Source: Streptomyces sp. Tue6028 (GTDB taxonomy: Bacteria > Actinomycetota > Actinomycetes > Streptomycetales > Streptomycetaceae). Taken from it: a stretch of DNA of 64,000 nucleotides. The stretch covers positions 75,120-139,119 of the forward strand of contig NZ_MLCE01000004.1 of assembly GCF_002300165.1 (NCBI RefSeq). The letters are read 5' to 3'. Both the position numbers and the translations under genes were made by a program. Positions 33,986 to 43,278 of this stretch are shown in pieces (within the stretch, counting starts at the first letter, position 1; the number at the start of each line of letters is the position of its first letter). Below the pieces are notes generated by a model. The model did not search any database. It saw only the letters and a list, made by a program, of their open reading frames with translations, and was not told the DNA's origin.

Positions 33986-34912
33986 ATGGCCGGGACGGAC
34001 GACGAAGCCGTCGCCACCGGGGACGACGACGCACTGTATGTGCTGACGGCGGTGTTGCTGACACCGGCGAAGTTCCCCAGCGTGCTGGGCGACGACTACC
34101 CGGAGGCCTGCGCCGCGCTCGACCTCGCGCCGCTCGCCGACGGATACGGTCTGGTGCTCGGCCAGGACAGTGAGGGCGCCAGGTGGACGGTCGTCGTCGA
34201 CGACGTGTCGCTGGTCGCCGTCGCCATCGCCGCCTGGGACTGCGGCATGGAGCAGGAACTCTCCCCCGACGAACGCACGGTCGTCGCCGCCCTGCCGGGC
34301 TGGCCACTCGACGTGGCGGTGGCGGCCCCCGGCGTGCCCGCTCCGCACGACCCGTCGCCCGAGCTCACGGACCTGCCTCCCCTCGCTCCGCCTGACACGG
34401 CGACGTGGGGGCCGGCGCAGCGGCGTCTCGGTGCCGACGAGATCGCCCTCCAGTGGGCGACCTGGCGCGAGCAGATCGACGACGGCGACTTCGTGCAACC
34501 GGGAGACGAGGAGTCGAAGGGCGAAGGCGCACCTTCGGAGACCTCCGACGCCGAGACGTCGGAGAGCGAGCCCTCCGACGGCGCGGCCTCCGAGAGTGAG
34601 GCCGGGACCGCCTCGAAGGAGGACGGCGCCGGTTCCGGAGAGCCGCGCAGCGGTGTCCGGCGGGTCCTCGCCGAGGCCCGCGCCTACGTGGACACACCGC
34701 CGCCGCTCGGCCGGGTCCGCTCGTCCTTCGCCACGGGCGACGCCCGCACCCTGCGAGCCGACGGCCCCGGCTGGTCGCTGGTCGCCAGGACCGACGACAT
34801 CGCGTTCGTCCTCCTCGACGAGGAGCCGGGCGAGGTCCTGCCCGTCGGTCGCGGTCCGGAGCTGCCCGGCCTCCTGGAGGCGCTCGACAAGATGGCCGTA
34901 CGCCCCAGCTGA
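33986..34912 (+). CDS. Acidic protein of unknown function
   Basis: 308 residues from the ATG at 33986 with GGGAGG 5 nt upstream. Residues 1-150 form a compact acidic domain (DALYVLTAVLLTPAKFPSVL, WTVVVDDVSLVAVAIAAWDC); 175-235 is a low-complexity Glu/Ser/Asp/Gly linker; 235-308 is a second small domain (RRVLAEARAYVDTPPPLGRV, IAFVLLDEEPGEVLPVG). No signal peptide. Neither domain is familiar to me. The linker suggests a two-domain adaptor. Confidence 0.78.
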   Translation: MAGTDDEAVATGDDDALYVLTAVLLTPAKFPSVLGDDYPEACAALDLAPLADGYGLVLGQDSEGARWTVVVDDVSLVAVAIAAWDCGMEQELSPDERTVVAALPGWPLDVAVAAPGVPAPHDPSPELTDLPPLAPPDTATWGPAQRRLGADEIALQWATWREQIDDGDFVQPGDEESKGEGAPSETSDAETSESEPSDGAASESEAGTASKEDGAGSGEPRSGVRRVLAEARAYVDTPPPLGRVRSSFATGDARTLRADGPGWSLVARTDDIAFVLLDEEPGEVLPVGRGPELPGLLEALDKMAVRPS

Positions 34913-34951
34913 GCGGCCACGCCCCGGGCGACCTGGCGGAGTTACCGTGCG

Positions 34952-34977
34952 CCGGGCGACTCATAGGAGTCGCCCGG
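34952..34977. terminator. Bidirectional hairpin terminator
   Basis: Stem CCGGGCGACTC / GAGTCGCCCGG, 11 bp with an ATAG loop, in the 143-bp gap between convergent genes. Confidence 0.82.
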
Positions 34978-35055
34978 AGCACGGCCGAGTTGCCGCGCGC
35001 CGGGCCACTTCGTGATGCGCGGCCTCGGCCGGCGGCGCCGCCCGGCGGCGTGTCC

Positions 35056-38000
35056 TCAGCGGTACTCGTCCGTGTCCACGAGGAGAGCGCTCACGGCCGT
35101 CTCACGGTCCTCGTGGGCGCGCAGGGCGTCGAGCTCGGCTCGCCAGGGCTCACTCCAACGAGATCCCCGGCCTCCCATGCCGACCAGCGCGAGCGCGAGC
35201 GGTCCGCATGAGGGCGTCCGGCGGGCTCGGACGGTCCGCACCGCCGCGAGCAGCGCCGCGTTCACACGGGGACAGCCGACGTCCATGGACAGGTGCTCCA
35301 TGGACCGCACGCGCTCGGGCCGTTCCTCGTACAGTCGCAGCAGGCGTTCCCACCGGTGTTCCTCGTAGTCGCCCTGTCGCACGCAGGCCATGGCCGCGTG
35401 CCAGCTGACGCGAACAGCATCCGCGAGGAGCCCCACGGCTTCGAGGGTGTCCGCGAGCGTGTCGGCGACGGCGAAGATCTGTGCCGCGCCGCGACCCGGC
35501 TGAAGGACGCCGGAGCACTCGTGCAGTCGTCTGAGGGCATCGGCACGGACTCCAGGATCCAGGGACCCGGCGCGTTCCCTCAGGACGTCGAACGCGTCGC
35601 ACAGCAGGCCTTCGAGCGTCGGCCCCGGGGTGAGCGACGCCAACTGCCGGCCGGCTGTTTCCCACACCCTGCGGGGCCTTTCCGGGGCGGTGAAGGCGTC
35701 GACGAGCACCTTCATGGCGTCGCGGGCACCTGGTGGCAGCCACACGGGCAGCGCACGGCACGCGGCGACGACGGTCTCTTCGTCACCCGTCTCGACGAGT
35801 CTCGCCAGAAAGGCCGCGTACGCCTCACGGCCGGCGACGCCCACGCGCGCGTGCACGACGGCATCCCGCACGGCGGCCTCTCCCGCCGCCTCGACGAGGC
35901 GCCGTGCCACGTCGGGCCGGTCGACCCTGGTGAGGAGACCACGGGCCAGCACGGCGCGGACGTCGGGATGCTGCCCCGGCACGTCCCATGCCGCCACCAG
36001 CGCTTCGAAGGCGTCCTCCCCCGGGAGAGCGCCCAGCACCCGGGCGGCCTCCTTGCGGGTCCCCACCGGGGCAGCGGTCGCGGCCGCCACCGGTGCGAGC
36101 AGGGGCACGGTCTCGCGGTCGGGAAGTCGTCCCAGGAGCCGCCGGAGCGAGGCCATCGCGGCCCGTCCTCGGACGCCGCCGGCCGCCGCGTGCCGCAGAA
36201 AGGTGTCGCGGAGGTCCTCGCTCGACTCGGTGCCGGGTCCCTCCGCCAGCGCCGCGAGGGCTGCGGCCGCCACCGGTTGCGGGGCGCTCTCGGCCAGCGC
36301 CGTGAGCCGTCCGTGGTCGCGGAGCAGGGCTGCCGCGTCGGCCCTTGAGCGCAGCGGTGCGGCTTCGTCCGCAGCCACGCGCGCGTGGTGCTCTCCCCAC
36401 TGTTGCCGCTGGCGGGGGAGCCATCGCCCGACGACACCGGCGGGCAGACCGGGCGCCCAGGCCGTGGCACGGGGGCGCGCCCGGCCGGAGAACCGTCCGA
36501 GAGCGGCGGTGAGGACGGGATCGAGCAGATCGGTACGGCGCGCCGCGATCGTGCCCAGGACGACGGGAACGGTCGCGAACGTCGCGTCCGCCGCGATCAG
36601 TTCGCCGCACCGCTGTTCCCTCGTGCGTGGTGGTCGCACCCAGGCGGCAGCGGCGCGGGCCGCGAGTGCCGGATCGTCCGTCTCGAGCGCGGTCCGGTGC
36701 ACCTGCGCTTCGAGGTCGGGCAGTGCGGCGAGGTGGTGCCCGAGGAGTTCCGCCAGCGCGGTGCTCAGTTCGGCACGGTGTGCAGCGGTCGGAGACATGG
36801 CGGACCACAGGGTCCGGGCGACCTCTTCGTCGATGTGGAGGGGCGTCACAGGTCCCGTGTACCGGTCCGCTGAGACGACCTGGCCGAGCAGTTCGACCGC
36901 GTACGCGGCCCGTTCGTGACGGCCGGTGGCGGCGGCGCGCTCGGCGACGCGGCGCGCCAACCGTGCGGCGGCGGCCAGTGAGGCGCTCGTGGAGTCACGG
37001 GACTGCACGGTGGTGAGGACGGCGTCACGCAGGACTTGTCGGGGCAGAGCGGTGAGCAGGTGGGGCGCTGCTCCGGCGAGTTGCTGGAGGGCCGCGCGGC
37101 GCACCTCGTCCTGGTCGTGCCAGGCCCGTTCGCAGTCACGCGCGATCCGTGCGAACCGGTCGGCGTCGCCTTCGAGTTCGGCGCAGGCCAGCAGGGCCGG
37201 CCAGGCCAGGGCACGATGGTGGACCAGGTGGTCGGCGGCGAGTTCACGCAGCAGCGGTTCGCCCTGGGCGAGGGGCAGGGCGGCGGCCAGGCGAGCTGCC
37301 GACCAGGAGGATCTCCGCTGCCGCCGCAGCCACGGGGTGATCAGGTCCACGCGGTCTCCGGGGGCGAGGGCCGCCAGCGTGGTGAGTGCCGCGCCGCGCA
37401 ACCGGCCGCGCGCCACGGTGCGGCTCTTGACGATGCGCAACCGCTCGGCGGGTGGCAGGAGTTGCAGCAGTCCATCGGCCGCCACCTCGCGGCGGCCCGG
37501 CGCTCGTTCACGACTGCCGCTGGCTGGAAGGTGTTCGGCCAGCGTGATGAGGTCGTCGACGGCCAGGTCCTTCAGGGCCCTGCGTTGGGACAGCGGCAAC
37601 GGCCCGGCCGGAATCGGGTACTCCCGGGGCTGTCCGTCGGTCCGTGGCCGGGCCGCGCGCAGCACCGCGAGCGCGTCGGCGGGGCGGAGGAGGGCCGCGA
37701 CGACGGCCGGCGGGGTGAGGAGGTCGGGTGCCCGTTCCAGGAGGGTCAGGGCCGCGGACGGATCTCGTCCGGCGGCGACGGAGGCGACCGCCCGGTGCCG
37801 GAGAACAAGGGTCGTGGCCTCGTGGGGCGTTCCGTCTTCCCAGCGTCCGGCGAGGTGTTCCGCCACGGCTGCGGGTGCCGTGCGGGCCAGTGAATTGAGA
37901 GCCCCGATCGGTGCGTCGAGCCGCGGCAGCCACGCGAGTACGGTTGCGGGCGGGCAGGCGGACAGCAGGAGGGCCGCCTCCGGGTCGCCGTGGCGCTTGT

Positions 38001-38442
38001 GCACCTGGGGCAGCAGTCGCGCGGCGAGCGAACGTCGGCGGCTGAGCCTGAGGAGCCGGTAGGTGTCGTGGCGGATCGCCCTGGTGTCGCTCAGGGCGAG
38101 ACGTTCCAGAGCGTGTTCGGGAACGGGCAGCCGGAGCGCGGCCGAGCGTGCACGGCGTCCCAGCAGCGGATCCATGAGGGCTTCGGTCACCCGGTCGAGG
38201 TCGCGACGTGCGACGGCGAGGAAGAGACCGGTGTGCCGTTCGCCGGGGTCTCCGGCGTCGAGGACCTGCTGGAGCGATGCGTACGCGTGCGGAGTCAGCG
38301 TGCGGGCGTAGCGCGCGAGGGCGCTCATGCGTGCCGGGAAGGGCAGGGGGTCGAAGTGTGCTCTCAGCCAGGCGGGCGTCAGCGGCGCCGGCGGCATGTG
38401 GGACGGGGACTGCGGCGCCTGCGACGCCTCGTGTTCGGCCAT
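35056..38442 (-). CDS. Giant alpha-helical (HEAT-like) repeat protein
   Basis: 1128 residues, no signal peptide or membrane helix, composed almost entirely of Ala/Leu/Arg-rich amphipathic helices of 12-20 residues broken by short turns. Stretches such as RKEAARVLGALPGEDAFEAL, PDVRAVLARGLL and TVVAACRALPVWLPPGA look like HEAT/armadillo-type solenoid units. No catalytic motif is visible. Solenoids of this kind scaffold other proteins or nucleic acids. It stands alone: upstream is a 345-bp gap with three hairpins, downstream a terminator. Function unknown; the length and absence of partners make it one of the least explained genes here. Confidence 0.85.
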   Translation of the reverse strand: MAEHEASQAPQSPSHMPPAPLTPAWLRAHFDPLPFPARMSALARYARTLTPHAYASLQQVLDAGDPGERHTGLFLAVARRDLDRVTEALMDPLLGRRARSAALRLPVPEHALERLALSDTRAIRHDTYRLLRLSRRRSLAARLLPQVHKRHGDPEAALLLSACPPATVLAWLPRLDAPIGALNSLARTAPAAVAEHLAGRWEDGTPHEATTLVLRHRAVASVAAGRDPSAALTLLERAPDLLTPPAVVAALLRPADALAVLRAARPRTDGQPREYPIPAGPLPLSQRRALKDLAVDDLITLAEHLPASGSRERAPGRREVAADGLLQLLPPAERLRIVKSRTVARGRLRGAALTTLAALAPGDRVDLITPWLRRQRRSSWSAARLAAALPLAQGEPLLRELAADHLVHHRALAWPALLACAELEGDADRFARIARDCERAWHDQDEVRRAALQQLAGAAPHLLTALPRQVLRDAVLTTVQSRDSTSASLAAAARLARRVAERAAATGRHERAAYAVELLGQVVSADRYTGPVTPLHIDEEVARTLWSAMSPTAAHRAELSTALAELLGHHLAALPDLEAQVHRTALETDDPALAARAAAAWVRPPRTREQRCGELIAADATFATVPVVLGTIAARRTDLLDPVLTAALGRFSGRARPRATAWAPGLPAGVVGRWLPRQRQQWGEHHARVAADEAAPLRSRADAAALLRDHGRLTALAESAPQPVAAAALAALAEGPGTESSEDLRDTFLRHAAAGGVRGRAAMASLRRLLGRLPDRETVPLLAPVAAATAAPVGTRKEAARVLGALPGEDAFEALVAAWDVPGQHPDVRAVLARGLLTRVDRPDVARRLVEAAGEAAVRDAVVHARVGVAGREAYAAFLARLVETGDEETVVAACRALPVWLPPGARDAMKVLVDAFTAPERPRRVWETAGRQLASLTPGPTLEGLLCDAFDVLRERAGSLDPGVRADALRRLHECSGVLQPGRGAAQIFAVADTLADTLEAVGLLADAVRVSWHAAMACVRQGDYEEHRWERLLRLYEERPERVRSMEHLSMDVGCPRVNAALLAAVRTVRARRTPSCGPLALALVGMGGRGSRWSEPWRAELDALRAHEDRETAVSALLVDTDEYR

Positions 38443-38592
38443 CAGCGCTCACCGTGGAGCCGCTGGGCCTCCTTTCCATGCTTCATGCCGGTCATCGTCG
38501 GGGACAAGTGATCAAGTGCGCAACGGGTTTTCGTGGATCTGTGCTCCGGTCACCGAGGTGACGGGCGTCGCTGCCCACGTGGGCCGGCCCGG

Positions 38593-38623
38593 GCCACTGT
38601 CGACTCCCGGTCGGGACAGTGGC
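38593..38623. other. Stem-loop upstream of the solenoid gene
   Basis: GCCACTGTC (38593-38601) pairs with GACAGTGGC (38615-38623). It lies in the 345-bp gene-free stretch 38443-38787, which otherwise holds a 23-bp direct repeat, two terminators and, presumably, the solenoid-gene promoter; no gene is seen in it. Confidence 0.5.
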
Positions 38624-38638
38624 GTTCAGCGCCGGTGG

Positions 38639-38679
38639 GACGACGGCCACGCCTACCTGACGACGACGGCCACGCCTAC
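38639..38679. repeat. Direct repeat, 18 bp x 2 (23-bp period)
   Basis: GACGACGGCCACGCCTAC occurs identically at 38639-38656 and 38662-38679, next to the terminator hairpin. Confidence 0.75.
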
Positions 38680-38682
38680 TTG

Positions 38683-38710
38683 GCGATGCCCCGGTTTCCC
38701 GGGGCATCGC
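38683..38710 (-). terminator. Second hairpin after the CAP gene
   Basis: Perfect 12-bp stem GCGATGCCCCGG / CCGGGGCATCGC with a TTTC loop. Confidence 0.75.
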
Positions 38711-38714
38711 GGTT

Positions 38715-38746
38715 GCCGGGCTCCGCCCACCCGGTCGGAGCCCGGC
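38715..38746 (-). terminator. First hairpin after the CAP gene
   Basis: Perfect 11-bp stem GCCGGGCTCCG / CGGAGCCCGGC with a 10-nt loop, 41 bp past the CAP-gene stop codon. Confidence 0.75.
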
Positions 38747-38787
38747 CCTGCCCGTCGCACGGATCACTGTCCGTCAGGGAAGCGGTG

Positions 38788-39300
38788 TCACGCGGGTGAT
38801 GCGAAGACCTGCACCGCGTACTTGCCGCTGACGGCGACGCCGGTGTCGACGTAGCTGCAGTTCACAATGTTGCGGTGGTGGCCAGAACTCTTGATCCAGC
38901 CGTCGACGACGGTCTTGGCGTCGGTGGAGCTGCCCCAAGCCATGTTCTCACCGACACCGATGGACTCTTTCGCGTTGTAGCCCGCGTCCTTGACCCGCTG
39001 CGCGTCGGTGGAGCCGTCGGAACCGGTGTGGTTCGTCAGGTTGTTCTTCGACGCATCGTCCGCGAAGACCTGGGCGGCCTTGGTGAGCTGGGCGTTTTCC
39101 TTGAGGGCGGGGCAGTTGGCCTTCGCGCGTTCGGCGTTGACCAGATCGAGGATCTCGCTGGGCGTGGCCTGGACGACATTCGGTGTGGTCGCCGGCACGG
39201 TGACCGTGGCTGCTCCGGCGCCGGCTGCTCCGGCGAGCACCAGAAGGGGTGCCGCGCAGGTGGCGGCGCAGAGACGGCGTATTCGTGTGCTGGTGCGCAT
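38788..39300 (-). CDS. Secreted CAP-domain (SCP/PR-1) protein
   Basis: 170 residues from the ATG at 39300. A Sec signal peptide (MRTSTRIRR, hydrophobic core, AGAGA-A near 30) is followed by one CAP domain: ILDLVNAERAKANCPAL near 49-65, QVFADDASKNNLTNHTGSDG, IGVGENMAWGSS and SGHHRNIVNCSYVDTGV near the C-terminus, with two cysteines that could form a disulphide. Bacterial CAP proteins (YkwD-like) are exported and of uncertain function; lipid or metal binding has been suggested for the fold. Weak GAAGG upstream. Followed by tandem terminators. Confidence 0.93.
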   Translation of the reverse strand: MRTSTRIRRLCAATCAAPLLVLAGAAGAGAATVTVPATTPNVVQATPSEILDLVNAERAKANCPALKENAQLTKAAQVFADDASKNNLTNHTGSDGSTDAQRVKDAGYNAKESIGVGENMAWGSSTDAKTVVDGWIKSSGHHRNIVNCSYVDTGVAVSGKYAVQVFASPA

Positions 39301-39837
39301 GGGTATGGCCTTCGATCGGAAGGGTGATTCCCCCGGGGGCCCGGATGCGGTGCGGGACCGCGGTCCTACATGCCCACACTGTGCGGCCGGCCGCGTGCGG
39401 CGCCGGCCGGTTCGGCCCGGCCGAGGGAGCGCGGGGTGGACGCGAGCACGGTATGCGACCGTCCGGAGAATCCTGGCCACCGTCGGCCCCACCAGGTGCC
39501 CTGCGCCTGCGCTCGTACAACTTCACGTTACGCCCGGTGCGACCTGGCCACGAATCCAGCCGGAAGGCCGGCTCGGGCGCGAGGGGGCGTTGACGGCCCT
39601 GTCGAAGGAACGCCGTCCGGAGCGGGCGCTTCGCCGCTTCACACGTCTCGGCCCACGTGCGGGTACACCCGTCGCCCCTGCCCACAGGAGCCTTGGTAGC
39701 GCCTCTTGGTGACATTTCATCAGTGGCAACAGGTTGCGCTTCCAACGGGTGAATCCGGCCGCTCCGCACGTGGCGCTCCTGTCCCAGCGGGAAGCCCACT
39801 CTGCGTACCGGACCGTCAACGGACAGGGAGCGCCCCC
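39301..39837. other. Gene-free divergent region
   Basis: 537 bp between the CAP gene (minus) and the GYD gene (plus). I see no supportable ORF, no recognised riboswitch and no tRNA. GC-rich palindromic sequence lies at 39381-39425 (clustered CCGGCCGG elements). An AT-richer plus-strand patch at 39707-39730 may hold the GYD promoter. Long leaders of secreted-protein genes in Streptomyces can be regulatory, so the 250 bp before the CAP gene deserve folding. Confidence 0.4.
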
Positions 39838-40158
39838 ATGCCGAAGTTCCTCATTCAGGCCACCTACACGCCCGAGGGCACCAAGGGGCTGCTCGACGAG
39901 GGCGCGAGTGGCCGCCGCGCCGCCGTGGACCAGGTGGTGACCGGTCTCGGCGGGACGGTCGAGGCCATGTATTTCGCCTTCGGGCAGGACGACATCGTGA
40001 TCATCGTCGACTTCCCCGACCCGGTCTCCATGGCCGCCGCGAGCCTCACCGTCAAGGCCAGCGGCGCCCTCCACACCCGGGCCACTCCCCTCCTCACACT
40101 CGACGAGATCGACGAGGCCGCCCGTCGGCAGGTGCCCTTCCGCGCCCCCGGCCGGTAG
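39838..40158 (+). CDS. GYD-domain protein
   Basis: 106 residues. The family pattern is evident: FLIQATYTPEGTKGLLDEG at the start, RRAAVDQVVTGLGGTVEAMYFAFGQDD in the middle and VIIVDFPDPVSMAAASL, ending in a helix rich in Asp/Glu. GYD proteins have a ferredoxin-like fold resembling AsnC effector domains; their ligand is unknown. GGGAG lies 7 nt before the ATG. Monocistronic as far as seen. Confidence 0.9.
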   Translation: MPKFLIQATYTPEGTKGLLDEGASGRRAAVDQVVTGLGGTVEAMYFAFGQDDIVIIVDFPDPVSMAAASLTVKASGALHTRATPLLTLDEIDEAARRQVPFRAPGR

Positions 40159-40306
40159 CCCAACAGGCGTTCAGACCGGCCTGTTTCACCATAAGCGGCG
40201 TCCGTTCCATGTGGTCCGACCCCATGGTCGAGCCGGGGGCTGTTCCGCACCATGAGGCAGCGCTTCGCTCCCCTTCAGCTCTCGCGCCCTGTCTCGGAGG
40301 CCGGTC

Positions 40307-41686
40307 ATGCGTGTGTCTCGTGGTGTCCCCCTGTTCGCCGCCGCTCTGATGGTGTTGACCGTGCCGGGTTCCGCCTCGGCCGACGGCGGCGCGGGGCACT
40401 GTGCGCGGCAGGAGAGGGCCACGGTGCCCGGTGCGGCCCATCAGCAGAGTGCGTGCCTGGCCGATCTGACCACCTCGGGGCTCGCCGGGACCCCGTACAC
40501 GGACATGGCCGATCAGGCGGGACTGACGGCCAAGGGCACGCGCAATCCGTCCGGGGTGCCCGGCGTGCAGATCGACGGGTACTTCCCCGACAGTTCGCAC
40601 TTCAACTCCACGCACGGCTGGCAGCACGACGCGCAGTTCGTGATCCGGCTGCCCGACCACTGGAACGGCGGTCTCGTGGTCACCGGCGCGCCCGGCACGC
40701 GCAAGCAGTACGCGACCGACACGGCCATATCCGACCAGGTGCTCGCCCGGGGATACGCGTACGCCGCCACCGACAAGGGCAACAACGGAGCCGACTTCTA
40801 CCGTGACGGGAAGCGGCCCGGTGACGCCGTCGCCGAATGGAACGCGCGGACGACACAGCTCACCCGCGCCGCCCGGAAGGTCGTCGCCCAGCGCTACGGC
40901 CACGCGCCTCGACGCACATACATGACGGGCATCTCCAATGGCGGTTACCTCACCCGGTGGCAGCTCGAGAACCACCCGGAGCTGTACGACGGCGGCGTCG
41001 ACTGGGAGGGCGCGCTGTGGACCGCGCACGGGCCGAACCTGCTCACCTCGCTGCCGGCCGCCGTGGCGCGGACGCTCGGCTCGGCGGACGACGGGGCCCT
41101 GTACGACGCGGGATTCGCGCACGGCTCCGAGTTCCTGTGGCCGTACCACGAGAAGGCCTACTGGGGCGTGACACAGAAGATCTACCGGGCAGAGTTCGAC
41201 CCTTCGTACGACGTCGACTGCCCGGGCGTCTCGGCCGGGTCCTCCGCCGAACAGATCCTGGCGCCGTGCGCCTCCGACGCCGCGTACGACTACGCCGCAC
41301 GGCCGGCGTCCGTCCACCGCGCCGTGGCCCGGGTCGCCCTGTCCGGGCGGATCGGCAAGCCCATGATCACGCTGCACGGCGACCTGGACGCACTGCTGCC
41401 CGAGGCGGCCGACTCCGACGTGTACGCGCGGATGATCGACGAGCAGGGCCGGGGAAGGCTGCACCGCTACTACGTGATCGAAGGCGGCACGCATGTCGAC
41501 GGGCTGTACGACACCTACCCGGACCGGCTGCGGCCGATCCTGCCCTGCTACCGGTCCGCGTTCGACGCGCTGACCGCCTGGGTGGAGCGGGGCGTCCGGC
41601 CGCCCGCGGACCGTACCGTCGGCAGGCCCGCGGGCGGGGACGTGGTCGGCTCCTGCGCGCTGGAGGGCGACGCACGGCGCCGGTGA
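40307..41686 (+). CDS. Secreted alpha/beta hydrolase, tannase/feruloyl-esterase-like
   Basis: 459 residues. The Sec signal peptide ends near SASA-DG (25). The catalytic triad is visible: GISNGGY with Ser210, HGDLDALLP with Asp359 or Asp361, and EGGTHVDG with His396. Several cysteines (32, 50, and near 305, 323, 430 and 455) could form disulphides, as expected for an exoenzyme. Spacing and the SNGG elbow resemble tannase/feruloyl esterase and 3-hydroxybutyrate-oligomer hydrolase families; which ester is cleaved cannot be decided. It converges with a small membrane-protein gene only 4 bp away. Confidence 0.85.
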   Translation: MRVSRGVPLFAAALMVLTVPGSASADGGAGHCARQERATVPGAAHQQSACLADLTTSGLAGTPYTDMADQAGLTAKGTRNPSGVPGVQIDGYFPDSSHFNSTHGWQHDAQFVIRLPDHWNGGLVVTGAPGTRKQYATDTAISDQVLARGYAYAATDKGNNGADFYRDGKRPGDAVAEWNARTTQLTRAARKVVAQRYGHAPRRTYMTGISNGGYLTRWQLENHPELYDGGVDWEGALWTAHGPNLLTSLPAAVARTLGSADDGALYDAGFAHGSEFLWPYHEKAYWGVTQKIYRAEFDPSYDVDCPGVSAGSSAEQILAPCASDAAYDYAARPASVHRAVARVALSGRIGKPMITLHGDLDALLPEAADSDVYARMIDEQGRGRLHRYYVIEGGTHVDGLYDTYPDRLRPILPCYRSAFDALTAWVERGVRPPADRTVGRPAGGDVVGSCALEGDARRR

Positions 41687-41690
41687 CGCC

Positions 41691-41873
41691 TCAGCGGCCG
41701 AGCTCCTTGCGCGTGACGCGGCGCAGCCTGCGCCGCTGCGAGGGGTCCAGCGCAAGGTACGCGGCGGCCGGGACGCCCAGCACGATCAGGAAGGCGACCC
41801 ACCAGGGCACCCAGATCAGCAGGATCAGGCCGACCGCCACGCCTCCTGCGGCGATCTTCGCGTTCTTCGACAT
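41691..41873 (-). CDS. Small membrane protein
   Basis: 60 residues, with two hydrophobic segments (about 7-23 and 25-41, with IWVPWW between) and a basic C-terminus (DPSQRRRLRRVTRKELGR). GAGGCG sequence precedes the ATG. Such small basic membrane proteins are common in Streptomyces and unnamed. It ends 4 bp from the convergent hydrolase gene. Confidence 0.75.
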   Translation of the reverse strand: MSKNAKIAAGGVAVGLILLIWVPWWVAFLIVLGVPAAAYLALDPSQRRRLRRVTRKELGR

Positions 41874-41978
41874 GTGTGTCGCCTCCTCCGCGGCTGCTGC
41901 CGCTCTCTGATCTGAGAACGGGTCTCCGCGTCCGACGGTTCCGGACCGCGACCCTGATACGTCCCTGAGGCGCGCCCC

Positions 41979-43031
41979 TTACTCGACCCTGAGGGGCTCA
42001 CCCACCTCGTGCATGTGACACAGGGCCTGCCGGTAGGAGTCGACGAGCCCGGTCTCCGCGTAAGGGATACCCAACTCTGCGCAGTGCGCGCGCACCAGGG
42101 GCTGGGCGAGACGGAGACGGGGGCGCGGCATGCTGGGGAACAGATGGTGCTCGATCTGGTAGTTCAGGCCGCCGAGGAACCAGTCCGTCAGGGCGCCGCC
42201 CCTGACATTGCGCGAGGTCAGTACCTGGCGGCGCAGATGCCCCCAGCGTTCACCGTCGGGGTCGGGCATCTCCATGCCCTTGTGGTTGGGCGCGAAGGAC
42301 ATGCCCAGGTGAAGGCCGAACAGTGCCTGGTGGACGGCGGCGAAGGCGAGTGCTTTGCCCGGGGACATGGAGGTCAGCAGCAGGGTGGCGTAGGCGACGA
42401 CATGGGCGGCCAGAAGCAGGGCCTCCACCGCCCGCTCGCCCGGCGGCTGGCGACGCAGGTCGCGGAACCCGTGCACCTTCAGGGCGACGCCTTCGAGCAG
42501 GGTGAGCGGGAAGAAGAGCCAGGCCTGGTTGCGGGTGAGCCATCGCCTGAACCCGGCCCGGCCCTTCGCCTGACCGCTCGTGAAGACCAGCACGTCGGCG
42601 GCGACGTCCGGGTCCTTGTCGATGTGGTTGGGGTTGGCGTGGTGGCGGTTGTGCTTGCGGTTCCACCAGGAGTAGCTCATGCCCAGGAGCAGGTTGCCGT
42701 GGACGAGTCCGATGAGACGGCTGACCGCTTTGTCGTCCGTGATCTGCGAGTGGCCCGCGTCGTGGCCTATGAACGCCGTTCGGGCGGAGAGGACGGCCAG
42801 CACGGGGGCGAGGAGCAGGACTGCCCAGGAGCCGCCGGTCAGGACGATGCCGGTCACGGCACCGGCCAGGGCCAGCGCGTTCACGCAGATCTCGCGCGCG
42901 TACCAGCCACGGCGCCGCTTGAGGAGCCCTCGGCCCTTCACGGTGCGCAGGAGCGGAGCGAACTCGCTTCCTGGAGGCCCACCGTCCGCGACCGTGGAGT
43001 GTTCGGCGAGGGCTGTGGCGGTCTGGGGCAT
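41979..43031 (-). CDS. Membrane fatty-acid desaturase
   Basis: 350 residues from the ATG at 43031 with GGAG upstream. All three histidine boxes that bind the di-iron centre are present: HDAGH (90-94), HNRHH (127-131) and QIEHH (292-296). Four membrane helices in two pairs are visible. The last box with Gln in place of the first His is typical of front-end and acyl-lipid/acyl-CoA desaturases. It should introduce a double bond into membrane acyl chains using O2 and electrons from ferredoxin or cytochrome; no reductase gene is adjacent. A role in cold or fluidity adaptation is inferred. Confidence 0.93.
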   Translation of the reverse strand: MPQTATALAEHSTVADGGPPGSEFAPLLRTVKGRGLLKRRRGWYAREICVNALALAGAVTGIVLTGGSWAVLLLAPVLAVLSARTAFIGHDAGHSQITDDKAVSRLIGLVHGNLLLGMSYSWWNRKHNRHHANPNHIDKDPDVAADVLVFTSGQAKGRAGFRRWLTRNQAWLFFPLTLLEGVALKVHGFRDLRRQPPGERAVEALLLAAHVVAYATLLLTSMSPGKALAFAAVHQALFGLHLGMSFAPNHKGMEMPDPDGERWGHLRRQVLTSRNVRGGALTDWFLGGLNYQIEHHLFPSMPRPRLRLAQPLVRAHCAELGIPYAETGLVDSYRQALCHMHEVGEPLRVE

Positions 43032-43278
43032 GGCGGTCTCCGGAGTCTTGTGAAGCGGGCTGACCTGAAGCGGGCTGGCACTGAAGCGGGCTGGCCTGAA
43101 GAAACGTACGAATCGGTGACCTTCGGCGGCCATGGCGCCACCACCCGAGTGCGTGCGGGGGTCCTCCCCGCCGCCTCAGGGGGGCTGGCAACACCCCCGA
43201 GCCCGGTGGTCCACGTCATGACCGCACCGTCCGCGTCGCCCGCCACTCGCCACCAGCCACCGTCGCGCGCTCCACGCC

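Noticed and set aside
39301..39837. Possible riboswitch (ydaO/c-di-AMP or cobalamin type) in the long leader next to the CAP gene.
   Set aside because: None of the conserved cores could be recognised on either strand.
42055..42072. A possible TTA leucine codon in the desaturase gene.
   Set aside because: Out of frame: the codons read CCT TAC (Pro-Tyr).
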